A model generated the notes under the pieces. The model worked only from the letters and a program-made list of their open reading frames with translations. It was not told the origin of the DNA and did no database searches. 22,469 nucleotides of DNA from Guillardia theta CCMP2712 (taxonomy: Eukaryota > Cryptophyceae > Pyrenomonadales > Geminigeraceae). This document shows positions 1 through 8,597 of this stretch, piece after piece. A program made the translations under genes and the position numbers. Each line of letters starts with the position of its first letter. Positions within the stretch are counted from its first letter, which is position 1. The stretch is taken from positions 190,872 through 213,340 of the forward strand of contig NW_005434617.1 of the NCBI RefSeq assembly GCF_000315625.1. Direction: 5' to 3'.

Positions 1-27
1 TCCCTCCCTCCCTCCCTCCCTCCCTCC
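1..27. repeat. (TCCC)n microsatellite at the left edge
   Basis: Tetranucleotide run cut by the window edge. It lies in the intron that follows the last visible TRPV exon (donor at 95). Confidence 0.9.
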
Positions 28-95
28 TACTCCCTGCCTCTTGCTCCACTGCCCCTCGTCCCTTCCTCCCCGACTCCTCAGTTCGCCGCCCCCAC

Positions 96-782
96 CTGCA
101 GGATGAGGATCTGCTTCTCCACTTGGCTCACGCCCAGCTTCTCCCTTCTGCACCTCCCTTGTCACCAACTCCCTCCTGCCCCCCCCCCACCACCACCAGC
201 TCCCCACCTGCTGACTTCGAGGACGACGGCGTTGGAAGGCAGCGGCGGTACCTCCATGTCTTCACCTCTGCTCGACGCCCGCAGGGTCAACGACGGCACT
301 ACGACCCGGAGGTAGAGGAGGAGGAAAGCGAGAGGAAAGTCCAGCAGGGGGCCAAGGCTCTGCGCTCCCCAACCACACGCAGAGTCAGGCGACACGGCAG
401 AGCAGCTGGGAGGGCAGGTGGGACCTTCATGCTGCCCAGGTTGCTCCAGGCCGATGTGCTCAACCCTGTCGCGGACCTGCGAGGTGATCACCGAAATTCG
501 CCACCTCGGCACGCAATTCCTCCTGCTCCTCCTCATCATCATCATCATTATCATCATCATTATCATCATCATCCTCCTCCTCCATCATCTTCTCCACAAC
601 CACAACCACCATCTCTACCGTTTCCTCTCACTCACATGCGGCGAAGTTCCCTCAGAAATGGTTCGAGATGAAGGCAAGGCCATACGATCTCCGCGAGCAA
701 AAGCAGCAGCTTAAAAATTCAGCATAAGAAGACAGTAAGTAGGAAAGACGTAATGAGGAGCAGGAACAGAAGAAACATGTGA

Positions 783-858
<76 letters not shown>

Positions 859-3800
859 TCATGGAGCTAAATTGAAGGAGGTGAGAGGGAGAGGAGGGTT
901 CGCTCTTCACCGCGCCCAGCGGATGCTCCGAATCCACCGCAATGATGACAGTCAGCACGGAAGCCACGACCAGTGCTCGACTGCCATGTGAATGTTAGCC
1001 GACTTCCTCGCTTCCATATGTAAAGGAGACGAGATGGGCACGTGGGGGGAGGGGGGTTGATAGTATGAGTAGGATACTGTTATGGAGAAGGGAAGGGAAG
1101 AAATTGAGAGGGAGGAGAGGAGATGGGGAAGGGAAAACCAGGAGAGAGGAGAGGGAGAGCGGGAGTGCAGGATGGTGAGGGCGGTGGCGAGAAGGCTACG
1201 GACTGAAGAGGGGGAAGAAAGAGAGGAGGGAGCGAGAGGAGGGAGAGGAGCAGGGGGAGGGAAGAAGAAGTCAACTCACACGAATCTTTGGGAGAAGATT
1301 CTCTTGGCGTACTTCTCCCACTTGGTGTCGAGGATCTGCCGGCCCGTCATCCTCCTCCGACCCCCCGAGCCTCCGAGTCTTCGACCTTGTCCAGGGGGCC
1401 CTCGCTGATGATGTCCAACCTCTCGCTCTCCACCACCACCTGACGGCAGTCACAACAACCCAGAGGGTCAGGGCAAAGGATTCGAACTCTCGCTCTCCAC
1501 CCTCTCCTCTCCTCTCCTCTCCTCTCCCCTCCCCTCCCCTCCCCTCCCCTCCCCTCCCCTCTCCTCTCCTCTCCTCTCCTCTCCTCTCCTCTCCTCTCCT
1601 CTCTCCCCCCGTTCTTCTGTCTTATCTACCCCATTCTCCACTCCAGCCCTCAACATTTTCTCTCTCATCGACCTCCATTCCCCTCTTTCCGTTGCATGAC
1701 CTTCCTTCTCCCTCGGTCCCTCCCCATCCTCCTCGTTTCCCTCTCATCCGCGTTTGCCTGAATGCCGTCGAACAAACACACTGAGGTGTCTCACCTCAAT
1801 GACGCTCTTACTCATTTGTTCCCTCGTGTCAATCGGAATGTCAACTCTGCGAACATCATGACTTGACATGCATGTGTTGACAACATGAATAGCGTGGAGA
1901 CGAGTACCATCCTCATCTCCAACTTCATCCTCGTCTCAATCATCCTCATCTCCAACTTCATCCTCGTCTCAATCATCGCCTCCATCATCGTTTGTCGTCG
2001 TCATCATCATCATTTCCATCATCATCATCACCAACACTACCAACATCACCACCATCATCATTTCCATCATCATCATCACCAACACTACCAAGATCACCAC
2101 CATCATCATTTCCATCATCATCATCACCAACACTACCAAGATCACCACCATCATCATTTCCATCATCATCATCATGGTCTCCGACTCGCAGTCATCACCC
2201 GTGCAGATAAAGTCTCGAGCAGGTCACGGGCCCATACTGCCACTCCTGGCGATGAGATCATCTCACAACATCTGCCTGGGACGCGGCAGCCACTCAACCT
2301 TCTTCATCAGCTTCTGGAAGAGATGGTCGAACATCTTGCGCGATCCCCTGCCGAAGTTTCACTCGAGCACGCAGCAAGACCTCCGCGCAAGTCAAAACTT
2401 TCAAGGCACGTGGCGTACACGCACTGATCGCACACAACAAGGCCTCCTGACAGGGGACACGTGACAGACTTGCTGTGACTCACCTTGCTGCGCAAAGGGT
2501 GAGAGGAGTGTATCCTTCCACATCCTGAGCGTCCCACATCTCTTCATAGATCCCCTAGTCTCCCACCATCACCATCCCCGAGCACAACCGCGTCCTCTCC
2601 CCACCTTCTCCATCATCAGCTTCTGGATATGGTCAAACATGTCTCTGCGACAGGCCGTCAGCTGTCATCGTCATTCCGCACCTTGACACGTCACCTGCAC
2701 CACTCGCACGGATCGTCGTAATGACTCTCGAGCGCCGTGGCCTCGAAGATGTCGGAGTCGACATCCTGCTGAGGCCTAGCAGGAGATGACTGTCAAGTCG
2801 CCTCCGCGTGTTGCCCAGCAGGGGCCTTCTCTGTACCTGTGGACGCTGTGGAGGACAAGAAGGTGCAGGAGGTTTCGGTGGTTGCCAGTGAAGATGTCAA
2901 GTTTGGCTCCCTGTCATCGATGTGAGCAGGAGAGGATGTTGGGTGGGATGAGTGGAGGGGAAGGGAGGAGCTGGAGGAGTAGAAGAAGGACAAAGACATC
3001 ATCTGGGAAATGACCAGCACCAGCATCAGCACCAGCACCAGCACCAGCACCAGCACCAGCACCAGAGAGGTAGAGGAGGTGGTCTTTCTTACACACTGCA
3101 CGAGGTAGTCGAACGTGTCCTTCTGATTCGAGCACGCTGCAACCATCATCATCATCATCGGCTGCCCTGACAGCAACCAACGACGTCACTGTCACCTGCA
3201 AACGCCAGCGGATACTCTCCGAAGTTGCAGCAACCATCGGACTCTCTGCACACACCCGTCAAGTCAAACTCACCAACGCCATGGGAGGAGAGTCACCTCG
3301 GGTCTGAGAAGAACCTCCCCGTAGCTCTCTGCTCCAGTAGAATCTTTCCCTCCTTCGGGCTCAAGAACTTCTGGATGACCTGGATCCCCAGCCTCTTCAC
3401 GATCGCGATATGCAGCACGTTCTCCCCGTGATAGAGCTGCCCCTCGTAGATGGCGCATCGGAGGGCAGGGTATGTGTCCCACAGGTCAAAGATCATCTTC
3501 TTGTGCGCCTCTGAGCTGCAGTACAGGACAGCAAGGTGCAACGGCGTCTCCCCCATCACCCCCCGCTCTTCTCCCACCTGCCAGAGCTGGTTGGACTTGG
3601 CGTTGGCGGCGACGAAACTCTGTTGCCCCTCCAGAGTGTCGGCGTAGCTGACTGCATGCCAGATGGTACCCTTCTCCAGCTTCTTCAGCACCTGCTTCGC
3701 ATTTTGGGTGTTGGCGTCTGAATCGTGGCTGAGCTGCTTCCCGGCCATCGCCATGTCAGAAACTGACCAGGATCGGAGGAGAGAGAAGATCCTGCTGATA

Positions 3801-4408
3801 TCTTTACCCAAGAGTCTCCGAACAGAGTTGACCGCTGCCGTCCCCTCTGATCAAATTCATAGCATCAGAGTCAATCGGTATGCACACAAAGATGACTGAC
3901 CGTTCGCACAGTCCAGCGCCTGTGTATCCGCCGGGGAGAGCTGGGAAATAGAACCAGGAATGTTCGAGCTATCAGAGTTGTCTGCATCTTCCCGCTGGGA
4001 TTGTGCTGGCTGCGACTCTATCCGAGTAGCGGTAGTGGCGAAGTAGATTGCGCTGAACCTGTCGTCTATGCTCTGAGACAACCTGCGCCCGCGATAGTGC
4101 TTCGGGGCCTTGAAGTCATGCAATGGCTCCTGCGAAGGATCAGAATGTTCTGTCTGTTGTTGATCGGACTCTGCTGGTGCTGCTGCAGTTGTGTCTGGCA
4201 GTGAAGGCGATGATGATGGGTCGTGTTCGACGTGCTCGATGTGCTCGGGAGCATTCGAGTCTGCCGGCAGAGGATTTTGTGGATGTGTCCTGTGAGGTTT
4301 CCTTGAGCAAGCTGCTGCAAGGACAGCAAGATCGGCTCACCTCTGAGACTTGCTGGCCTTAGACACGTTCTCTAGATCCGCCTCGAGCTTCCGTTTCGAG
4401 TGCGACAT
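96..4408 (-). CDS. TRPV-like ankyrin-repeat TRP cation channel, 3' end beyond left edge
   Basis: Predicted non-selective cation channel of a cell membrane or cilium. Eighteen phase-consistent exons give 649 codons: 4408-4341, 4289-3901, 3846-3297, 3245-3196, 3136-3093, 2910-2837, 2644-2605, 2554-2484, 2347-2299, 2245-2196, 1846-1795, 1439-1386, 1335-1280, 980-911, 709-636, 476-425, 359-208, 147-96. Residues 1-150 are acidic and probably disordered. Residues about 200-460 hold ankyrin repeats (GETPLHLAVLY, GENVLHIAI, FGEYPLAFAACSNQKDTFDY, GNHRNLLHLLVLH, GYTPLTLCAA). Next come the TRPV linker EWQYGPVTCSRLYLHG and the pre-S1 helix ILDTKWEKYAKRIFSQRF. Hydrophobic S1 (about 516-535), S2 (540-560) and S3 (586-603) follow. 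The pore, S4-S6 and C-terminus lie outside the window. The start is the ATG at 4408 because the first exon opens there and splices in phase. The ankyrin-linker match to TRPV is strong; boundaries after residue 580 are less sure. Long introns carry microsatellites. Confidence 0.82.
523..590. repeat. (CAT)n/(CTC)n microsatellite in TRPV intron
   Basis: CAT/TAT trinucleotides flanked by CTC units inside the 159-nt intron 635-477. Confidence 0.9.
783..857. repeat. (AGGAGC)n hexanucleotide microsatellite
   Basis: About 12 near-perfect AGGAGC units inside the 201-nt TRPV intron 910-710. Removing them would leave an intron of about 125 nt. Confidence 0.95.
1501..1604. repeat. (CTCCT)n/(CCCCT)n pentanucleotide microsatellite
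   Basis: About 20 pentamers, with a central CCCCT block between CTCCT blocks, inside the 355-nt TRPV intron 1794-1440. Confidence 0.95.
1908..1973. repeat. 33-nt tandem duplication
   Basis: Two exact 33-nt copies (1908-1940 and 1941-1973), rich in CAT/CTC, in the 349-nt TRPV intron 2195-1847. Confidence 0.9.
2011..2174. repeat. 48-nt minisatellite
   Basis: Three 48-nt units start at 2011, 2059 and 2107, and a partial fourth at 2155. Units begin CATTTCC and differ at one or two bases. The array is built of CAT/CAC trinucleotides and lies in the same intron as the 33-nt duplication. Confidence 0.92.
3013..3065. repeat. (CAGCAC)n microsatellite in TRPV intron
   Basis: Eight or nine CAGCAC units inside the 182-nt intron 3092-2911. 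Confidence 0.92.
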
Positions 4409-5749
4409 GAGGCAGGAGGAGGGCGGAGGCTCAGAGTCCTACCACGAAAGGTACTGAGCCGAATGATTCATACCCCACAGACAACTGCATGTGAGACGAA
4501 CTTCCAGCAACATCCCAGCACAAACTTCATCGTTCATAGCAACTCAGACTTCATCGTATCATCTTCATCCTCTGACCATCGCGTCGATCATCGCCTACTT
4601 TTACCTTTCACCACCAAGATGCTCCTGCCATTGCGGCTGCAACCCTCATACAGCTATTAGAAGCTGTCACTAAAAGTAGTTCGAGAGCCTCCCCGGAGCA
4701 TCCCGGGGCCCGGGCCGCCCGGCGGCAGGCTCCGATAGGCTCACAGAGCCTGTCAGCGGCTGCCTCCCAGGCAGTGGAGTCCGGGGTAGCGGCTGAGCCT
4801 CAGTACTAGTAGCTGAGTGCGGCCAGGCCGGGGGGCCCTAGGCACTGGCTTAGTTAGCCGGCGGGGCTGACTGCGGCAACCCGGCGGCGCTGGGAACTCG
4901 GAATGCCAGTACGGTGGGTGGCTCAGAGAAGAGTCTAATGCCACGGGCCTCCTTGATTTGTGTGGGCGGGGCGCCATTACGACATCCGATCATCGGACTG
5001 CAGTGCTGCCCCACGCCGCAAGGATTATGCCAACATGATGTGATACGCGGCGGTGGACTGAGGGGGCGGCCGCAGGGCGACTCAGTGGCACTGTGATGGA
5101 GGAGGCTCAGCATTGACTCAATGCTGAGGGTGGGGTCTACTCCAGGCAAGGGCAGAAGACCCCCAGGCGCCATGAGGGGGGGACGGAATACAAGTTTGTT
5201 AGACTTGTACTAGTCCAAAGTCACGCCGACATCACATCGACCTTAGTTGTAACAAGACAGTTTTTGCTCAAGACCGAGTTTAATGCACACAAAATCAGAA
5301 TTGAGGAGCACATGAGAGATAGACTGTATGCTAGGATGTGAAACCCAAGCATCCAGACATGAGAGGACCTTAGCAAGACGGCTAGGAAAGCCCCCTCTTC
5401 GTCCCACACGCTACATTGGCCGCCTCGCCACGTAAGTCGTCTTGGTTTACAGGAGAGTTTTTGTTAACTCGGCGCTATCTGACTGGCACGGCTGGCATAC
5501 GTTCAAGGGCCATCTGAAGGACTGGTACAAATATCAATTAGAGCCGTGTCCATGATTAGTACCCGGCAGAAGGACAGCCCAGGCTTGATCGAGTATTAAC
5601 TAAAGCTATAAGCAAACGTAACGGTTAAGTTACGCCGAACCCCGCGCTCTTGACAGGCTCAGTGATAGTACCGTTCATTTAAGTTACCAGTGACTCGGAC
5701 TGCTGTGCTCAATGATACTAGAACTTGAATGATGGCCCAGTGCCGCATA
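4409..5749. other. Intergenic region with GC-rich hairpin-dense block
   Basis: I see no convincing gene between the start of the TRPV-like gene and the end of the orphan gene. From about 4680 to 5170 the sequence becomes very GC-rich and full of short inverted repeats: CCCCGG/CCGGGG near 4695, CTGCCT/AGGCAG near 4765, CTGAG/CTCAG at 4793-4803, and a 23-bp odd palindrome at 5106-5128. From about 5180 to 5749 the composition is mixed, with no ORF that resembles coding sequence. The first few hundred bases above 4408 should hold the TRPV promoter. Confidence 0.55.
5106..5128. repeat. 23-bp perfect odd palindrome
   Basis: Arms CTCAGCATTGA and TCAATGCTGAG flank one central C, so the two 11-bp arms are exact reverse complements. 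The centre contains TGACTCA, the classic bZIP/AP-1 core. It lies in the GC-rich block between two genes. Whether it is a protein-binding site, a hairpin or a remnant of a mobile element cannot be told from the sequence. Confidence 0.8.
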
Positions 5750-7693
5750 TTATGTTAGTTTATGAATGTAAGAAGAAAGGTTGTTGCTCAGATGTCTGAG
5801 TTTGAGAGTCAACGTGACAACATCAGCAGTCTCGCTGAATTGAAAGTTCTGCAACTCATCCGAGGTCTCATCTATCTCTTGGATCAGTTCCTGTAGAAAG
5901 AAAATCAATTCAGAACAGAGGAGAGGCGGTTGGCTATGTTGCTGTCTGACCGTTTGAAATCCTCCCTGCACTCACCTTACTAATATGTTTGACATCAGCT
6001 GGCGCTTTTCTTTCCACTGGTTGTTTGAAGGGCATGGTGACTTTTTTAGACCAAAGGTCTAATACATCCGCGTGCTTGTTGTAGAAATCCTGTTGCTGTC
6101 TCTTCCACTTTCGAATGGTTTTGTTGATAGATTTCATCTGCCACAGGCGTGTGAGTTGCTCTTTGTCATGACTATCTTCAGAAAATTTACCTCGTGTGTT
6201 ATCTTTCCTTCCACATTGCCCTCAAATTCTTCCAAGAGTTCTCTGAACGCTTCTTTGTTTGAATGTTTGTTATCAATCTCCTTCTTGAAGAGCGCAATCA
6301 TATCGTCAATACTTTCCTTGACGTATTGTTCACTCAAAGAAGTTTGTTTTTTGGGGTCATACCCAACATCAGGCGACTGATCTGAGCCCTCTGGGCCCCA
6401 AAGGTACAAATGTCGTGCTATGAGTAAGCTGAGCTTCTTTATGTCGCAACGGCCGCCACTCTCAGAAGATTTCAGGGCTGCCACAAAATCGATGTGCTCA
6501 GCGATTTTCTCAGAGCTTTTTTTGGTAATATTGTAACCCTTCAAATCCTCCGATTCAAAGGTGTAGGTCATCTCAGGTATCGTGTTGAAGAATTGCTGTA
6601 GAATCCACGTCAACTCTGCCAAGATAGGTTGCAGACAGTTGGACACGCAAGATATCTGCCTAATTCGATTGATGAACATATACTGCTTCTTCAGATGCTC
6701 TTCATTCTGCGTGAATCCAGCAAGGCACACAAAAATGCAACCGATAAAATCGAGCAAGGGAGTGAGATTAAGAGTTAGAACGGTTCCATGCAACTTAGGT
6801 TTGCAGGTTCGCATGATCCTTCTTGCAACGAGAGAGTAAGAGGAGATATGTGCGTTCTGCTTCCCACCCTCTGCATTTGCTCGTTGCCAGCTACTCACAA
6901 CAAGCTCCCCGGGATAATGCAATGTGACAGATACTTTTGAAGGCGTGATAGATTCACCAGATTTCTCGGACTTCGTGTCGATCTTCCTGTCACCCTTGAT
7001 GCTTGAACTTTCAACCGCACGGAAACGACGTCTCAGCACAAGTCCAACTTCTGACTTGTTGAAGTAGATTTCCTCTGTCCTGTTCCATCTTCCGTTTGCT
7101 GCGAGGAAATCTCCGATGAAGTGAGAGTTGTAGAAATGTAGAAAAAAACATGGGATCTCTGAGATCGTCACAGTCTTGGAAGACTCTCTTGCAGCTCTTT
7201 GAGAATTTGTTGTGTTAACTTGGAAGAAAATGGTCTAAAGCGCTGTCAGCGGTCATAAACGAGTGTCATGTCAAGAACTCACCTGTGGGACATGATAAGG
7301 ACAGCGAATCTCGAACAAACTGGCGATGTATCGGAAAGTGTCACCCGGTTGCACGACACAATCTGAGATCGGACCACTTCTCCCTGGAAGTAAACGCAAT
7401 TTACGTTGTTTGTTCAATGCTCCACAAATTGGTTTAAGTAGTTTGTTTTCAGATGCAACCTTCAACACCTTGGTCAACACGTCGTCTGAGAGATTGACAT
7501 CCATCTTGCTGGTCTGAATACTTGAATTTCCGCCAAAGTCGAGTACTTGAATTCGCAATTTGTAGTCCAAATCCAGCGTCATACTTGGCATTCTTTGGTT
7601 CACTACATCGTCCTCACTTGTCTCGGTGATGATCAGATCTTCTCCTTCCGAATCAGTGCTCTGATTTTGAGGGTCGTTGTACGAATCAGACAT
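5750..7693 (-). CDS. Uncharacterised 585-aa protein, four exons
   Basis: I do not recognise this family. Four exons join in phase: 7693-7283, 7234-6191, 6137-5976 and 5890-5750 (TAA). The introns are 48, 53 and 85 nt with GTGAGT, GTAAAT and GTGAGT donors. The start ATG at 7693 is the first in-frame ATG. Residues 1-40 are acidic and Ser-rich (for example DSEGEDLIITETSEDD). The middle is globular-looking, with hydrophobic stretches such as LTPLLDFIGCIFVCLAGF near residue 277, a possible single membrane or buried helix. The last 150 residues are charged and heptad-like, suggesting coiled coil (RELLEEFEGNVEGK, SINKTIRKWKRQQQDF). Codon usage is clearly more AT-rich at third positions than in neighbouring genes. 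No nucleotide-binding or catalytic motif is visible. It shares its 5' region with the microprotein gene, which runs the other way. Confidence 0.75.
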
Positions 7694-7873
7694 TTGTGAT
7701 TCGCCGGAGTGAGAACAGGGGTTGGAGCAAGGGCAGGTGACGGAGCGAGTGCCCTGTGACAGCGACAACGGGGAAAGGAGTCGTAGGAGTAGAGGTAGGG
7801 GGCGAGCAGAGCTGGAGCAGAGCCTCAGTTGGGGACCCAAGTTAACTAAAAAAATAGAAACTGCCGGCTGAAT

Positions 7874-8032
7874 GTAACGGTCGCAATGGTCAGCGAACTT
7901 CTAGTAACGTTCGCAACAGATGGACAGCTTCCAGAATTAGGCAAGGAACCGCAAGGCTCGATTCGATATAGAAGGAACCGAAATGGGGCCCAGGTATAGG
8001 AAATAAGGAACCGTATGAGTTTACAAGGAACC
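7874..8032. promoter_or_regulatory. Repeated short motifs in divergent upstream region
   Basis: Within 160 nt there are four copies of AAGGAACC on the + strand (7943-7950, 7972-7979, 8005-8012, 8025-8032) and a near-identical pair GTAACGGTCGCAA (7874-7886) and GTAACGTTCGCAA (7904-7916). They lie between the orphan gene (start 7693, -) and the microprotein transcription unit (+), just before its inferred first exon. This looks like a cluster of transcription-factor sites. Which gene it serves, and the factor, are unknown. Confidence 0.5.
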
Positions 8033-8107
8033 TTCTTCCCGAAATAGAACAAAAAAGAATCGCCCTTAAGAAGCCCTGTCCCTCCACCCTCTCCACTAGC
8101 ATACTTG

Positions 8108-8388
8108 GTAAGCGATATGGCACGGAGGAGCGATGGTGACGTAGATGTAGTGATGGGATGCAAGGGTGTTGTTGTTTGGTGAAGAAGGACTTCTTGCCTC
8201 GCTTGCACATGTTTTGTTTGTTGGGCTATGCAGTTCGTTTTGAACATGCTGGGGCTTGTTTGGACGAAGGGACAAGGGTGTCTTTTCGCACCGTCTTGTT
8301 AAGATGCTGCTTCTGTCGCATAACTGAGTTCATTTCTATTTGATCATATAACATTGTTCAAACCGATTTATTTCTAACTCTCCTACAG
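8108..8388 (+). other. Probable 5'UTR intron of the microprotein gene
   Basis: A good donor, GTAAGC, at 8108 and a textbook acceptor (TTTCTAACTCTCCTACAG, ending at 8388, with a CTAAC branch-like motif) bracket 281 nt directly before the ATG of the microprotein. No in-frame upstream coding exon is evident, so the intron would lie in the 5' untranslated region. This is inferred from motifs only. Confidence 0.5.
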
Positions 8389-8393
8389 CAGAA

Positions 8394-8498
8394 ATGTTCC
8401 AGACTGTTGCCAAGGCCCAGACCACCGAGCTCTGGATGTGGAAGATGGAGTACCTCCACCACGAGCAGCGCCCCCTCTACTTCGGCGAGTGGTTCTAA
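8394..8498 (+). CDS. 34-aa microprotein of unknown function
   Basis: A short ORF from ATG (8394) to TAA (8498) follows a strong splice acceptor and is followed by an AATAAA signal at 8536. It encodes 34 aa, beginning MFQTVAKAQTTELW and ending HEQRPLYFGEWF, with four Trp and many aromatic and His residues. All but two of 34 codons end in G or C, a bias much stronger than in neighbouring genes and typical of highly expressed genes. There is no signal peptide or clear membrane segment. It could be a tiny structural subunit of a larger complex, or the last exon of a longer protein if an upstream coding exon was missed. I do not recognise the family. Confidence 0.6.
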   Translation: MFQTVAKAQTTELWMWKMEYLHHEQRPLYFGEWF

Positions 8499-8535
8499 AT
8501 TTTCTGCTCGTATGAGGAAATGATTATCGTTTCAC

Positions 8536-8541
8536 AATAAA
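8536..8541 (+). terminator. AATAAA polyadenylation signal
   Basis: A canonical AATAAA lies 38 nt after the TAA of the microprotein ORF, in an AT-rich stretch. It ends the + transcript only about 57 nt before the stop codon (8598) of the convergent LRR gene, so the two 3'UTRs probably abut or overlap. Confidence 0.6.
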
Positions 8542-8597
8542 CGTTTGTTAAATTGATCATGGAGCTGTGTTGGTGGAGTGGTTATTTGTTCGGGGCT

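Noticed and set aside
123-671. 182-aa + strand ORF
   Set aside because: Antisense shadow of TRPV exons and a CAT repeat; poly-His and poly-Pro composition.
719-967. Poly-leucine ORF on the - strand
   Set aside because: Produced by the AGGAGC repeat in an intron; only its first residues overlap a real TRPV exon.
2011-2174. Regular 48-nt units that could suggest a CRISPR array
   Set aside because: Units are contiguous with no unique spacers, low complexity, and lie in a eukaryotic intron.
1885-2427. Long + strand ORF rich in histidine
   Set aside because: It is the translation of the CAT/CAC minisatellite in a TRPV intron and reads antisense through real exons.
4848-4880. TGGCTTAGTTAG resembling a tRNA A box
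   Set aside because: No B box, acceptor pairing or cloverleaf can be found around it.
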